Source of the DNA: Pseudomonadota bacterium
GTDB lineage: Bacteria > Pseudomonadota > Gammaproteobacteria > Burkholderiales > Burkholderiaceae_C
Length of the DNA: 64,000 nt
Direction of reading: 5' to 3'
Assembly (NCBI GenBank): GCA_022566735.1
Contig: JADFIG010000003.1
Span: 1-64,000 of the forward strand
Of this stretch, positions 39,015 through 51,633 are shown in pieces; position 1 is the first letter of the stretch; each line of letters opens with the position of its first letter. A program made the position numbers and the translations under genes. Under the pieces are notes generated by a model. That model did not search any database. It saw only the letters and a list, made by a program, of their open reading frames with translations, and was not told where the DNA came from.

Positions 39015-40865
39015 ATGCACGAGGACCAGGCTGACGGCCCGGCCAGCCCGCGCACGGAGCGCCGCTTGCGGTGGCTCGTCATGGCGCCGCCCCTGCTGGT
39101 GCTGGCGCTGCTGTGCTGCCTGGCCGTGGGCAGCCTGCAGATGCTGGGTGCGGCACGCGCCTACGTGGCCGGCGAGAGCCTGTGGTCCAAGGCCCGCGGC
39201 AGCGCCGTGCAGGCCCTCGAAGACTTCGTCCAATCGGGCGATGCCCGCGACCTGATCCGCTTCGAAGTCGCCCTGGGCGTGCCCGATGGCGACCGCCTCG
39301 CCCGCGAGGCCATGATGGGGTCTCCCGTCGATGTCGATGCCGCCCGCCGCGGCCTGCTCGCCGGGGGCAACCAGGCCGCCGACATCGACGGCATGGTCAC
39401 CCTCTTCCGGCTCTTTGGCGACAGCTGGATCTTCCGCGACTCGCTGCAGGCCTGGGTGGCCGGGGACCAGTTGCTGGCGGAGTTGCGCCAGGTGGCCGAC
39501 CATGTCCAGCACGCCCCGCCCAACGCCCCGGAGGGCGAACGCGCGGCGCTGCGAGGGCGCATCCGCGACCTCAACCAGCGCCTGCTGGCCCAGGAGAAGC
39601 GCTTCATCGGCAGCCTCAACGCCGCCGCCCACCTCACCGAACGCATCCTGCAGGTCAGCCTGCTGGCCGCCACCCTGCTGATGGCCGCGACCTACGCCCT
39701 GATCGCCCACCGCAGCCTGCGCCGCCGCGAACGCCACGCCCAGGCGGTGCAGCAGGCCCAGGAGCGCTGGGAGCTGGCCGTGGCGGCATCGGGCCTGGGC
39801 CTCTTCGACCTCGATGTCGAGCGCGACCGCTACACCCTGGACGCCCGCGCGGCCGAACTCAACGGCCTGCCCGCACAAGCCCTCACCCTGGCCCGCCAGG
39901 CGCTGCGCCAGTGCGCCCACCCCGACGACCGCGACGCCACCGCCCGCCTGCTCGACGAAGCCATCCAGCAAGGCCACATCGTCGCCCTGCGCTACCGTGT
40001 CATCCGCCCCGATGGCGGCGTACGCCACATCGAGAGCACCGGTCGCGTCGCCCGCCACGGCGGCCTGCACCTCATGGGCGTGCTGCGCGATGTCACGGAA
40101 GAAGTCGCCCAGGCCCAGGCCACGAGCCAGCGCGATGCGGCCGAGCGCGTGGCCGCGGCCCAGCGCATCTTCCTGTCACGGCTGAGCCACGAGCTGCGCA
40201 CCCCGCTCAACGCCATCCTGGGCTTCGCGCAGCTGCTCGACATGGACCGCAGCACCGGCCTGTCGGCCCCGCAACACCAGCAGGTGCAGTGGATCCTGAA
40301 CGCCGGGCGCCAGCTGCTGGGCCTGGTCGAGGACGTGCTCGACCTGAGCAAGGTCGAAGCCGGCGAGGTGACGATGCGGCCCCGCGCCCTGGCGCTGCAG
40401 CAGGTGCTGCGCGAGTGCCTGCCCCTGGTCGAGACGGTGCGCCAGGAGCGGCAGGTGCAAGTCACCGACGACCTGCCCGCCGAGCCCCTGTCCGTGTGGG
40501 CCGACCCGCAGCGCCTGCAACAGGTCCTCATCAACCTGCTGAGCAACGGCTGCAAGTACAACCGCCCCGGCGGTCAGCTGCGCGTGAGCGCCCGCACGGA
40601 CGGCGCGGACATCGTCGTGGACATCGCCGACAGCGGCATCGGTCTGACACCCGCCGAACAAGCCGAGTTGTTCCAGCCCTTCCGGCGGCCGGCGCGCGCC
40701 TCGGCGAACATCGAGGGCACGGGGCTGGGCCTCTACATCGTCCAGCAGCTGCTGCAACGCATGCAGGGCAGCATCTCGGTGCGCAGCCAGGCCGGCGAAG
40801 GGTCGTGCTTCACGCTGCGCCTGCCCGCCGCGGCAGCTCACAACCCGTCTTCGGACAACCACTGA
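39015..40865 (+). CDS. Membrane sensor histidine kinase (PAS, HisKA, HATPase)
   Basis: The 616 residues comprise TM1 at about 20-43, an extracytoplasmic helical sensor region (about 45-208), TM2 at about 210-232, a PAS domain (about 248-362), HisKA with the phosphoacceptor His392 in FLSRLSHELRTPLNAILGF, and an HATPase domain with NLLSNGCKYNRPGG (N box), DSGIGL (G1) and GTGLGLYIV (G2). No receiver domain and no adjacent response regulator are present, so it is an orphan kinase. Signal unknown. Its last 28 bases overlap the end of the convergent gene at 40838. Confidence 0.92.
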   Translation: MHEDQADGPASPRTERRLRWLVMAPPLLVLALLCCLAVGSLQMLGAARAYVAGESLWSKARGSAVQALEDFVQSGDARDLIRFEVALGVPDGDRLAREAMMGSPVDVDAARRGLLAGGNQAADIDGMVTLFRLFGDSWIFRDSLQAWVAGDQLLAELRQVADHVQHAPPNAPEGERAALRGRIRDLNQRLLAQEKRFIGSLNAAAHLTERILQVSLLAATLLMAATYALIAHRSLRRRERHAQAVQQAQERWELAVAASGLGLFDLDVERDRYTLDARAAELNGLPAQALTLARQALRQCAHPDDRDATARLLDEAIQQGHIVALRYRVIRPDGGVRHIESTGRVARHGGLHLMGVLRDVTEEVAQAQATSQRDAAERVAAAQRIFLSRLSHELRTPLNAILGFAQLLDMDRSTGLSAPQHQQVQWILNAGRQLLGLVEDVLDLSKVEAGEVTMRPRALALQQVLRECLPLVETVRQERQVQVTDDLPAEPLSVWADPQRLQQVLINLLSNGCKYNRPGGQLRVSARTDGADIVVDIADSGIGLTPAEQAELFQPFRRPARASANIEGTGLGLYIVQQLLQRMQGSISVRSQAGEGSCFTLRLPAAAAHNPSSDNH

Positions 40866-41308
40866 CGCAGCGTGCGCACCATGTCGCGGTCGTTGTGCAG
40901 CCAGGCGCTGTGGCGGTAGTCGTTGTAGTAGGCCTCTTCGGCGGTCTGGCTGGCCAGGGCCTCGTAGGTGAAGCGCAGCACCATCTGCGCCGGCTGGGGC
41001 TCCTCGATGCGGATGCTCAGGCGGATGGGGCTGGTGTCGCCATGGGCCTCGGGCGTGAAGACCAGGCTGGTTTCGGGCTCGGCCAGCACCTCGTCGTGCA
41101 TCACGTGCGGCCCGAAATGCAGGGTGCGCAGGAAGCGGCCCGGCTCGGGCTGGGTCCAGTCGCAGCGCTGCGGCCCCATGGGAAAGCGCTGCGGCGTCTG
41201 CACGCGGGCCATCAGGCCGCGCCAGAGCTGCGCGCGCGTGAACGGCGGCACCACCATGTCCAGGGTGGCGCGAGGGGAGTTGATCTCGATGAGGTGTTCG
41301 AAACGCAT
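40838..41308 (-). CDS. SRPBCC-fold protein, AtaL/DUF1857-like
   Basis: A 156-residue protein starting MRFEHLIEINSPR, typical of the AtaL-like (DUF1857) branch of the START/SRPBCC fold, which forms a hydrophobic pocket. FTRAQLWRGLMARVQTP and FTYEALASQTAEEAYYNDYR fit that family. No catalytic residues can be named and the natural ligand is unknown. It is convergent with the sensor kinase (28-base tail overlap) and divergent from bioB. Confidence 0.8.
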   Translation of the reverse strand: MRFEHLIEINSPRATLDMVVPPFTRAQLWRGLMARVQTPQRFPMGPQRCDWTQPEPGRFLRTLHFGPHVMHDEVLAEPETSLVFTPEAHGDTSPIRLSIRIEEPQPAQMVLRFTYEALASQTAEEAYYNDYRHSAWLHNDRDMVRTLRQWLSEDGL

Positions 41309-41344
41309 GGCCCGAGCTTAGCCCACTCACCCACCCGGCCGGAC

Positions 41345-41350
41345 TACACT
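41345..41350 (+). promoter_or_regulatory. Possible -10 element for bioB
   Basis: TACACT 49 bases before the bioB ATG, between the divergent SRPBCC gene and bioB. No convincing -35 was found. A short inverted repeat (GTGTC/GACAC, about 41363-41374) follows in the leader. Confidence 0.3.
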
Positions 41351-41399
41351 AGCCACCTGTTTGTGTCACCGACACGTCCATGAGACGTGACGACCATCC

Positions 41400-42497
41400 A
41401 TGTCTTCCTGCTCGACTTCTTCCCAGTCCCCCAGCGCAGCGGCCACCGCCGAGCGCCCGATCCAGCTCGTGCCCAAGAAGCCCGTGCTGAACGCCCACGG
41501 CTGCGGCGGCGACTGCACCGACCCCAACTTCGACAACGGCCGCTGGCCCCGCGCGAAGGTGCTGGAACTCTTCAACCTGCCCTTCAACGACCTGCTGTGG
41601 CAGGCCCAGCAGGTGCACCGCCAGCACTGGGACGCCAACGAGATCGAACACGCCACGCTGCTGTCCGTGAAGACCGGCGGCTGCCCCGAGGACTGCGGCT
41701 ACTGCCCGCAATCCCAGTCCTACGACACCGGCGTGGAAGCCAGCAAGCTGATGAGCCCCGACGAAGTGCGCGAAGCCGTGATCGCCGCGCGCGACGCCGG
41801 CGCCAGCCGTTTCTGCATGGGCGCCGCATGGCGCGCGCCCAAGGACCGCGACATCGAGAAGGTGGCCGAGCTGATCGGCGTCATCAAGGACGAGGGCCTG
41901 GAGGCCTGCTGCACCCTGGGCATGCTGACCGACACCCAGGCCCGGTCCCTCAAGGACGCCGGCCTGGACTACTACAACCACAACCTTGACACCGCGCCCG
42001 AGCTCTACGGCGACATCATCACCACGCGCGACATGCAGGACCGCCTGGACACGCTCTCGCACGTGCGCTCGGCCAACATCAAGGTGTGCAGCGGCGGCAT
42101 CGTCGGCATGGGCGAGACGCGCGAAGGCCGCGCCGGCCTGATCGCCCAGCTGGCCAACCTGCCCACCTACCCCGAGTCCGTGCCCATCAACGACCTGGTG
42201 AAGGTGCCCGGCACGCCGCTGGCCGACACCCCGGCGCTGGACCCGCTGGAATTCGTGCGCACCATCGCGGTCGCGCGCATCACCATGCCCACGGCGCGCG
42301 TGCGCCTGTCGGCCGGTCGCCAGGCCATGAGCGAAGCCGTGCAGGCCCTGTGCTTCCTGGCCGGCGCCAACTCCATTTTCTACGGCGACAAGCTGCTGAC
42401 CACCGGCAACCCCGAGTTCGACAAGGACCAGGCCCTGATGGCCAAGCTGGGCCTCAAGAGCGGCAAAGCGGTGACGGCGCGCGCACAAGCCGACTGA
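41400..42497 (+). CDS. bioB: Biotin synthase
   Basis: BioB is the radical-SAM enzyme that inserts sulfur into dethiobiotin. The 365 residues carry the radical-SAM cysteines C95, C99 and C102 in [27 protein letters not shown] and [12 protein letters not shown] mark biotin synthase; RVRLSAGR holds the arginine that ligates the [2Fe-2S] cluster. Unusually, the N-terminal extension has two more cysteines close together (C35, C39 in HGCGGDCTD), plus C4. No other bio gene is in the window. Confidence 0.96.
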   Translation: MSSCSTSSQSPSAAATAERPIQLVPKKPVLNAHGCGGDCTDPNFDNGRWPRAKVLELFNLPFNDLLWQAQQVHRQHWDANEIEHATLLSVKTGGCPEDCGYCPQSQSYDTGVEASKLMSPDEVREAVIAARDAGASRFCMGAAWRAPKDRDIEKVAELIGVIKDEGLEACCTLGMLTDTQARSLKDAGLDYYNHNLDTAPELYGDIITTRDMQDRLDTLSHVRSANIKVCSGGIVGMGETREGRAGLIAQLANLPTYPESVPINDLVKVPGTPLADTPALDPLEFVRTIAVARITMPTARVRLSAGRQAMSEAVQALCFLAGANSIFYGDKLLTTGNPEFDKDQALMAKLGLKSGKAVTARAQAD

Positions 42498-42615
42498 CAG
42501 AGACTGGGACTGACTGAAACGCCCCTCTGGTTGATCCCCGGATCACCTCGGGTGGATCGGCGCGATGATGTCGCCGACGCCTGAGCGGGACCAGGCCAAG
42601 CGAGGAGGAGTACGG

Positions 42616-45213
<2,598 letters not shown>

Positions 45214-45228
45214 ACAGGCTTCGGGAGA

Positions 45229-45744
45229 TCAGGCCTTCTTCCTGGGCACCCAGGCCCAGACCATCTCGGCCTGGATGGGCTGCTCGCCCGACGCGTCGGT
45301 GATGGTGACCGGCACCACCACCTCGCCCTTGTCCTGCGACAGGATCTGCGCGATCTGCTCGGGACGCAGGCTGGCCACCGCGACCATGTCGCCCTGCGAG
45401 CGGCGCACGTAGTCGATCTTCATGGTCTTGATGAGCGGCAGCTTGTCGTCGGGCAGGTTCATGCCCACGCAAAAGCCGGTGGCGGTTTCGGCCAGCAGGG
45501 CCATGGCCGCGGCGTGCACCCCCTTGATGTGGTTCTGCACCTTGCGCTGGTTGCGGATGCGCACCACCACGCGCTCGGGCCCGATGACCTCGTAGCGCAG
45601 GCCGGCCGTGCCCACCAGCGGCACCACGCGGCCCAGCACGAAGCTGGTGGCCCAGGACCCGATCACGGGCAAGCCTTGCAGCCTGGCCACGGTGCGGGAG
45701 AGTTGGTTGGGCCGGCGCGTGGAGGGGCTCGCAGAGGTGCTCAT
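45229..45744 (-). CDS. Hotdog-fold protein (DUF4442 / thioesterase-like)
   Basis: A 171-residue protein with a single hotdog-like domain: RIRNQRKVQNHIKGVHAAAMALLAETATGF contains the N-x2-HxGxxHAAA pattern of DUF4442 proteins, related to PaaI-type acyl-CoA thioesterases. The substrate cannot be told. The ATG at 45744 is preferred; a TTG two codons upstream is the alternative. It is convergent with the hybrid kinase (15-base gap) and downstream of metE on the same strand. Confidence 0.8.
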   Translation of the reverse strand: MSTSASPSTRRPNQLSRTVARLQGLPVIGSWATSFVLGRVVPLVGTAGLRYEVIGPERVVVRIRNQRKVQNHIKGVHAAAMALLAETATGFCVGMNLPDDKLPLIKTMKIDYVRRSQGDMVAVASLRPEQIAQILSQDKGEVVVPVTITDASGEQPIQAEMVWAWVPRKKA

Positions 45745-45808
45745 GGACAAGGGTGCCGCTCGGGGCAGGGAGGAAAAGGCCGCATCCTATCCCAACGACG
45801 CGGCGGGG

Positions 45809-48115
45809 TCAGCAGGCCGCACGCAAGCGCTGCGCCGCCTGCACCATGTTGCCCAGCGCGGCCTCGGTTTCGGGCCAGCCGCGCGTCTTCAGGCCGCAGT
45901 CGGGGTTGACCCACAGGCGCTCGACGGGAATCACCTCGGCGGCGCGTTGCAGCAGGCGCACCATGGCATCGACCGTGGGCACGCGCGGCGAGTGGATGTC
46001 GTAGACGCCCGGCCCGATCTCGTTGGGGTAGTCGAAGGCGCCGAAGCCGTCGAGCAGCTCCATGGCCGAGCGGGACGTTTCGATGGTGATGACGTCGGCA
46101 TCGAGCGCCGCGATGGCCGGCAGGATGTCGTTGAACTCCGAGTAGCACATGTGCGTGTGGATCTGGGTGTCGTCGCGCACGCTGCAGGCCGAGAGCTTGA
46201 AGGCGCGCACGGCCCAGTCGAGGTAGGCGCCCCAGTCGCTGCGGCGCAGCGGCAGGCCCTCGCGGAAGGCCGGCTCGTCGATCTGGATGATGCGGATGCC
46301 GGCCTGCTCCAGGTCGGCCACCTCGTCGCGGATGGCCAGGGCCAGCTGCAGCGCGGTGGTCTCGCGCGGCTGGTCGTCGCGCACGAAGGACCATTGCAGC
46401 ATCGTCACCGGGCCGGTCAGCATGCCCTTCATGTGGCGCTCGGTCAGCGACTGGGCGTAACGCGTGGTCTCCACCGTCATCGCCTCGGGCCGGAAGACAT
46501 CGCCGTACAGCACCGGCGGCTTCACGCAGCGCGAGCCATAGCTTTGCACCCAGCCGTTGTCGGTGAAAGCGTAGCCCCAGAGCTGCTCGCCGAAGTACTC
46601 GACCATGTCGTTGCGCTCGGCCTCGCCATGCACCAGCACGTCCAGGCCCAGGTCTTCCTGCTTGCGCACCACGGCCTCGATCTCGGCGCGCATGCGCTGC
46701 AGGTAGTCGGTGGCGCTGAGCTCGCCGCGGCGCCAGGCGGCACGGGATTGGCGGATGCCGGAGGTCTGCGGGAAGGAGCCGATGGTGGTGGTGGGCAGCG
46801 GCGGCAATTGCAGGGCCTCGCGCTGCGCGGCCTGGCGCTGCACGAAGGGGCTGTGGCGCTGGGCCATGTCGGCGGTGATGCGCTGCAGGCGCTTTTGCAC
46901 CACGGCGTTGGTGACGCGGCCCGAAGCACGGCGTGCGGCCAGGGCCTGGGCGTTGGCTTGCAGGGCGTCGGCCACGCTGTCGATGCCTGCACCGGCGCCT
47001 GCACCGACGCTCAGGCCCTGGGCCAGCACGCGCAGCTCGTCGAGCTTCTCGGTCGCGAACGCCAGCCAGCTGCGCACCTCGGCATCGAGCTTGACCTCGT
47101 TGGCCAGCGTCACCGGCACGTGCAGGAGCGAGCACGAAGGCGCGATCCACAAGCGCGCGCCCAGGCGGTCGCGCAACGGTTGCAGCAGGGTGAGGATGCG
47201 GCCCAGATCGCTGCGCCAGATGTTGCGCCCATCGACCACCCCGACCGACAGCACGGCCTGCGGCGGCAGCGCGGCCAGCCAGGAGGCGAGCTGCTGCGGC
47301 GCCCGCACCAGGTCGATGTGGAAGCCCTGCACGGGCAGCTGTGCGGCCAGCACGGCGTGGTCGGCGGCGGTGTCGAAATAGGTGGCCAGCAGCAGCTTCA
47401 GGCCCGGCGTGGCCAGCTCCTCGTACGCGGGCTGGAAGGCGGCCAGCCAGTCGGCGGGCAGGTCCAGGCACAGCACCGGCTCATCGACCTGCACCCACTG
47501 CACACCGCGCTGCTGGAAGCCCGCCAGGATGCGGCGGTAGGCCTGCACCAGGCGCGGCAACAGGCCGAGGCGGTCGAGGTCAGCGGCTGCGCCGTGCACC
47601 TTGGACAGCCACAGGAAGCTGATGGGCCCCAGGATGACGGGCTTGGGGCTCAGGCCCTGTGCCAGCGCCTCATCGACCTCGTCGAACAGCCAGTCCACGC
47701 CCCCTTCGAAGGCGGTGTCGGCGCTCAGCTCGGGCACGAGGTAGTGGTAGTTGGTGTCGAACCACTTGGTCATCTCCATGGCCGGCTGGTCGGCGCGCCC
47801 CCGGGCCAGCTCGAAGTACTGCGACAAGGTCAATTGTTGGGCATCGAAGCCGAAGCGCGCGGGCAAGGCGCCCAGCGTCGCCGCCAGCGTGAGCGTGGTG
47901 TCGTACCAGGCGAAGTCGCCCACGGCCACCTGGGCCAGGCCGGCTTCGCGTTGCAAGGCCCAGTGGCGCTGACGCAGGGTGCGGCCGGTCTCGCGCAACT
48001 GCGCCTCGGTGGACTCACCGCGCCAGAAGCGCTCCAGCGCGAACTTCAGCTCGCGGTGCGCGCCCATGCGCGGGAAGCCCAGGATGTGGGCCTGAATGTG
48101 TGCTTGTGTCGTCAT
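45809..48115 (-). CDS. metE: Cobalamin-independent methionine synthase
   Basis: MetE transfers a methyl group from methyltetrahydropteroyl-triglutamate to homocysteine, without B12. The 768 residues form two barrels. N-terminal [21 protein letters not shown]-terminal half with [30 protein letters not shown] and [13 protein letters not shown]. Zinc ligands are visible as His655 and Cys657 (HTHMCYSEF) and Cys740 (NPDCGLKTR). A Gly/Ala run near 377-382 lies in the interdomain linker. A MetR-type palindrome sits about 143-155 bases upstream, and metR itself is 5 kb away. Confidence 0.97.
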   Translation of the reverse strand: MTTQAHIQAHILGFPRMGAHRELKFALERFWRGESTEAQLRETGRTLRQRHWALQREAGLAQVAVGDFAWYDTTLTLAATLGALPARFGFDAQQLTLSQYFELARGRADQPAMEMTKWFDTNYHYLVPELSADTAFEGGVDWLFDEVDEALAQGLSPKPVILGPISFLWLSKVHGAAADLDRLGLLPRLVQAYRRILAGFQQRGVQWVQVDEPVLCLDLPADWLAAFQPAYEELATPGLKLLLATYFDTAADHAVLAAQLPVQGFHIDLVRAPQQLASWLAALPPQAVLSVGVVDGRNIWRSDLGRILTLLQPLRDRLGARLWIAPSCSLLHVPVTLANEVKLDAEVRSWLAFATEKLDELRVLAQGLSVGAGAGAGIDSVADALQANAQALAARRASGRVTNAVVQKRLQRITADMAQRHSPFVQRQAAQREALQLPPLPTTTIGSFPQTSGIRQSRAAWRRGELSATDYLQRMRAEIEAVVRKQEDLGLDVLVHGEAERNDMVEYFGEQLWGYAFTDNGWVQSYGSRCVKPPVLYGDVFRPEAMTVETTRYAQSLTERHMKGMLTGPVTMLQWSFVRDDQPRETTALQLALAIRDEVADLEQAGIRIIQIDEPAFREGLPLRRSDWGAYLDWAVRAFKLSACSVRDDTQIHTHMCYSEFNDILPAIAALDADVITIETSRSAMELLDGFGAFDYPNEIGPGVYDIHSPRVPTVDAMVRLLQRAAEVIPVERLWVNPDCGLKTRGWPETEAALGNMVQAAQRLRAAC

Positions 48116-48257
48116 GTCTTGCCTTGGCAGATGAGCCCTTGTCCAGGCCCTGTGTCCTGACCCCTCGATCGGCAGCGATCAGCATCGATCTGGGGCGATG
48201 GGCGGCAGTGTCGGCAAGGCAAGCACATGAATCAAGCGAGATGTTTTCACATCGGCT

Positions 48258-48270
48258 TGAATTCCATTCA
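48258..48270 (-). promoter_or_regulatory. MetR-type site upstream of metE
   Basis: TGAATTCCATTCA fits the MetR consensus TGAA-N5-TTCA exactly. It lies between the ABC ATPase stop and metE, both on the minus strand. MetR is known to activate metE in enterobacteria; a MetR gene is at 53048. Confidence 0.7.
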
Positions 48271-48272
48271 TG

Positions 48273-49025
48273 TCAGATGTCGCGATGGTGGTGCGCCGCA
48301 GGCGGGCCATCGTGGTCGATGCGACCGTCCACCAGGTCGATGACGCGGTCGCAACGCGCGGCCAGGCGCGGGTCGTGCGTGACCACCAGGAAGGACGTGC
48401 CCACGTCCTCGTGGATGCGGCGCAGCAGCGCAAACACCTCGTTGGACGAGGCCGTGTCCAGGTTGCCCGTGGGCTCGTCGGCCAGCACCAGCGCAGGCTG
48501 CAGCATCAGCGCCCGCGCGATGGCCACGCGCTGCTGCATGCCGCCGGACAACTGGGCCGGTTTGCGGTCCATGGCGTTGCCCAGGCCCACGGCGTCGAGC
48601 AACTCACGCGCCCGCGCACGCATCGCCCCTGTCACGGCGCCATCGCGCACACGGGCGGGCATCGTCACGTTCTCCTCGGCCGTGAACGCCGGCAGCAGGT
48701 GGTGGAACTGGAAGACGAAGCCCAGCGTGTCGCGGCGCAAGCGCGTCAGGCCATCGTCGTCTAGCGTGTCCACGCGCTGGCCTGCCAGGCTGTAGGTCCC
48801 GCCGCTGGCGCGCTCCAGCAGGCCCAGCACGTTGAGCAAGGTGCTCTTGCCCGACCCCGAAGGCCCGATCAGCGCGGCAAACTCGCCCTGGCGGATGCCC
48901 AGGTCCAGCCCGTGCAGCACCTCCAGCTCGTTGGGCTGGCCGGCGTTGTAGACCTTGCGGACGCCCTCCAGCAGCACCAACGACTCCCCCGCCTTGCGCA
49001 CGTCCTGCGGCATCGCTCGCCTCAC
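48273..49025 (-). CDS. ABC transporter ATPase, LolD/MacB-type
   Basis: A 250-residue ATPase that powers the adjacent FtsX-like permease. Walker A GPSGSGKST, Q loop VFQFHHLLPAFTAEENV, signature QLSGGMQQRVAIARAL, Walker B LVLADEPTGNLD and the H-loop VVTHDPR are all present. LEVLHGLDLGIRQGEFAALIG is typical of the LolD/MacB (three-component export) family. The GTG at 49025 forms a GTGA overlap with the permease stop; an ATG at 49013 is possible. With the membrane-fusion protein at 50236 it forms a complete inner-membrane module. Confidence 0.92.
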   Translation of the reverse strand: MRRAMPQDVRKAGESLVLLEGVRKVYNAGQPNELEVLHGLDLGIRQGEFAALIGPSGSGKSTLLNVLGLLERASGGTYSLAGQRVDTLDDDGLTRLRRDTLGFVFQFHHLLPAFTAEENVTMPARVRDGAVTGAMRARARELLDAVGLGNAMDRKPAQLSGGMQQRVAIARALMLQPALVLADEPTGNLDTASSNEVFALLRRIHEDVGTSFLVVTHDPRLAARCDRVIDLVDGRIDHDGPPAAHHHRDI

Positions 49026-50236
49026 ATCCGAATGGCTTGCGCCGGGTCCATGCGCGCCGCGCGGCGCGCCGGGGCCACCGCGGCCAGCAAGCCGGCGGCC
49101 AGCGCCATGCCCATGACCTGCAAGGCCGTTTGCGGCGGCAGGGTGATGCTGAACAACGGCAGGCCATCGGCCCCGCGCACGAAGGTCGTGAACAGCCTGA
49201 TCATGCCCATGGCGATGCCCGTGCCCAGCACCGAACCCAGCAGGCCGACCATGGCGCCCTGCAGCAGGAACACGCGCAGGATCTGCCCGCGCTGCGCGCC
49301 CATGGCCCGCAGGATGCCGATCTCGCGCTGCTTTTGCACCACCGACACCACCAGCACGCTGGCGATGCCCAGCACCACCACCACCATCACCACCGCGCGG
49401 ATGAGCGTGGTGCTGATGCTTTGCGCGTTCAGTGCCGTGACCAGCTGCGCATTGGTTTCCTGCCAGCTCTCGACCTTGCAGGGCAGCTCGCGCGCCAGCG
49501 CCGCGGCCAAGGTCTGCGCGGCCCAGACGTCATCCACGCGCAGGTCGATCTGGGTGGCGCCGCCGGTCAGGCCCAGCAGGCTTTGCGCCGAACGCAGCGG
49601 CACGATGACGACACGGCGGTTGAGGTCCTTGATGCCCAGATCGACCAGGCCGGTGATGCGCAGCGAATCGCTGCGGGCGTCGGTGCTCACCGCGATGCGG
49701 TCGCCCACGCGCACGCCCAGGTCCTCGGCCAGGGTCTTGCCCACGAGGGCCTCGCCCGGGCCGATGCGGAAGGCCCCTGCGATGAGCTTGTCGCGCAGGC
49801 CCACGATGCGGTCGTAGCGCTCCAGCTCCACGCCGGTGACGACGATGGCGCGGGTGGCCTCGCCGCGCCGCGCCAGCGCCGCGCCCGAGGTCATCGGCGA
49901 GACCGCACTGATGCCCGGCCGCTGCGACAGGGCCGCGTCCACCGCCGGCCAGTTGGCGATGGTGCGCAAGCGTTGCGCGCGCGCCTGGGTGTCCACCACA
50001 TGGGCCGCGTCGGAGGGCACCGGCCAGGCCGGGGTCACGCGCTCGTCGGGTGGCGAGACCACGATGTGCGCCTGCGCGCCCAGGGTCTTGTTCAGGGTGT
50101 TGGTCTGCAAGCCCGTGACCAGCGCCGAGATGTAGGCCACCACGGCCACGCCCGCGGCCACGCCCACGACGATGAGCACGCTCTGGAAGCGCCCCTCGCG
50201 CAGGAAGCGCAGGGCCACGCTGAACTCGAAACCCAT
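49022..50236 (-). CDS. FtsX/MacB-type ABC permease
   Basis: About 404 residues with one N-terminal membrane helix (about 20-42), a large periplasmic (MacB-PCD-like) domain (about 45-265) and three C-terminal helices, the FtsX/MacB layout. VVSVVQKQREIGILRAMGA is the cytoplasmic coupling-helix stretch shared by LolC/E and MacB; the C terminus is ARRAARMDPAQAIRM. It is a single full-length permease and so probably works as a homodimer. The start ATG at 50236 shares one base with the upstream stop; a GTG at 50239 would give a GTGA overlap. Confidence 0.9.
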   Translation of the reverse strand: MGFEFSVALRFLREGRFQSVLIVVGVAAGVAVVAYISALVTGLQTNTLNKTLGAQAHIVVSPPDERVTPAWPVPSDAAHVVDTQARAQRLRTIANWPAVDAALSQRPGISAVSPMTSGAALARRGEATRAIVVTGVELERYDRIVGLRDKLIAGAFRIGPGEALVGKTLAEDLGVRVGDRIAVSTDARSDSLRITGLVDLGIKDLNRRVVIVPLRSAQSLLGLTGGATQIDLRVDDVWAAQTLAAALARELPCKVESWQETNAQLVTALNAQSISTTLIRAVVMVVVVLGIASVLVVSVVQKQREIGILRAMGAQRGQILRVFLLQGAMVGLLGSVLGTGIAMGMIRLFTTFVRGADGLPLFSITLPPQTALQVMGMALAAGLLAAVAPARRAARMDPAQAIRM

Positions 50237-51546
50237 CACCGCGAAAAGCCCTGGCTGATGGCCTGGCCGGCGGCACCGGCCTGGTTGCCTGTGGAGGCCT
50301 TGCCTGGAACACGCCCCGCCGCATCCGCCGCCAGCAGGTGTGCACGCACGCGCGCACCCGGCACCACGGTGGCATCGGCGATCACGGCCTCGCCCTCGCG
50401 CAAACCGCCCAGCACCTCCACCTCGGACAGCGTGCGCAGGCCCAGCTTCGGCTCGCGGGCCACCGCGCGGCCGTCCTCGGCCACCAGCACGGAGCCATCG
50501 GCGCGCAGGGCCCGCAGGGGCAGCACCATCGCCTTGGATCGCTCGCCGGTCAGCACCTCGACGGACAGGGTCATGTCCTCGCGCAGGAAGTCGGGGCGGG
50601 ACGCGGGCTTGTCCTCGCCCACCACCAGCGTGACCTCGACCGAGCCGCTTTGCGCGTCCACCGACGGCGCGATGCGGTCCACCCGCGCCTCGAAAGGACG
50701 GTCCGGGTAGGCATCGGCCAGCACGCGGGCACGCTGGCCCGGCTGCAGTTGCGCCAGGAAGCGCTCGTCCACCTGCGCTTGCAGCTCCAGCGGCCCTTGC
50801 ACCGACACGGCCAGCAAGGCCTTGCCGGCCTGCACGATCTGGCCGGGCTCGACGCTGCGCACCAACACGCGGCCCGGCCCCGGGGCGCGGATGGTGTGCT
50901 GGGCCAGCCTGGCGCGGGCCGCTTCAACCGCCGCACGGGCCGCTTCGAACTGGGCCTGGGCGTTGGCGCGCTCGGCACCGCGCTGGCCATTGGCCTGGGT
51001 CTGGGCTCGAGCGGCGTTGCGCTGGGCACGGGCCACGTCGACCGCCCGCTGGGCCTCGTCCAGCTTTTGCTGGCTGTAGAACTGCTGGGCCACCAGGTCA
51101 CGGGTGCGCGCCAGGTCGCGCTCAGCGGCTTGCAGGTTGGCGTCGGCCTGGGCCAGGCCCGATTCGGCCGTGGGCAGGGACAGGGCCCGCTGGCTGTCCA
51201 GGCGGGCACGGGCCTGCTGCAGGCTGGCTTCGGCCTGCAAGAGCGCGGCCCGGGGCTCCTCGGGCTCCAGCTCGATGAGGGCGTCGCCCGCACGGAAGGC
51301 ATCGCCCTCGTCCACCCGCACGCGCGCCACCCGCGCCGTGAGCGTGGCGCCCAGGTCCACGCGGGCCGGCGTCTTGACGCGTGCGCTGAACTGCAGGGTG
51401 CGCAACAGCGGCGACTGCCGCAACTGCACAGCGTCCACGCGCGTCGGCGCCATCCAGCGCCAGGCCAGCACGGCCACCAGCACCGCCACCACCAGAGCCA
51501 GCCAGCGCACGCCACCCGAAGGAATCCACCGCATCGTCAAGACCAT
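50236..51546 (-). CDS. Periplasmic adaptor (HlyD/MacA-type membrane fusion protein)
   Basis: The 436 residues have one N-terminal membrane anchor (about 14-32), a lipoyl-like domain split by a long helical hairpin (about 95-220, rich in Ala, Gln and Arg), a beta-barrel with VDERFLAQLQPGQRARVLADAYP, and a membrane-proximal domain. The order adaptor-permease-ATPase suggests a MacAB-like tripartite pump; the outer-membrane partner is not encoded here. Cargo unknown: a macrolide, siderophore, lipopeptide or lipoprotein are all possible. The start is the ATG at 51546; an ATG at 51534 is also in frame. Confidence 0.9.
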   Translation of the reverse strand: MVLTMRWIPSGGVRWLALVVAVLVAVLAWRWMAPTRVDAVQLRQSPLLRTLQFSARVKTPARVDLGATLTARVARVRVDEGDAFRAGDALIELEPEEPRAALLQAEASLQQARARLDSQRALSLPTAESGLAQADANLQAAERDLARTRDLVAQQFYSQQKLDEAQRAVDVARAQRNAARAQTQANGQRGAERANAQAQFEAARAAVEAARARLAQHTIRAPGPGRVLVRSVEPGQIVQAGKALLAVSVQGPLELQAQVDERFLAQLQPGQRARVLADAYPDRPFEARVDRIAPSVDAQSGSVEVTLVVGEDKPASRPDFLREDMTLSVEVLTGERSKAMVLPLRALRADGSVLVAEDGRAVAREPKLGLRTLSEVEVLGGLREGEAVIADATVVPGARVRAHLLAADAAGRVPGKASTGNQAGAAGQAISQGFSR

Positions 51547-51633
51547 GAAACCTGTGAGGGCTGCAAGGTATCACGAAGCCACGCAAGCTCGGGCGATCGT
51601 CGCGCAGCGGCCCCTGCGCACCGCGTCACCGGC

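Noticed and set aside
45608-48160. 850-codon open frame on the plus strand opposite metE
   Set aside because: Antisense to the intact metE; no signatures.
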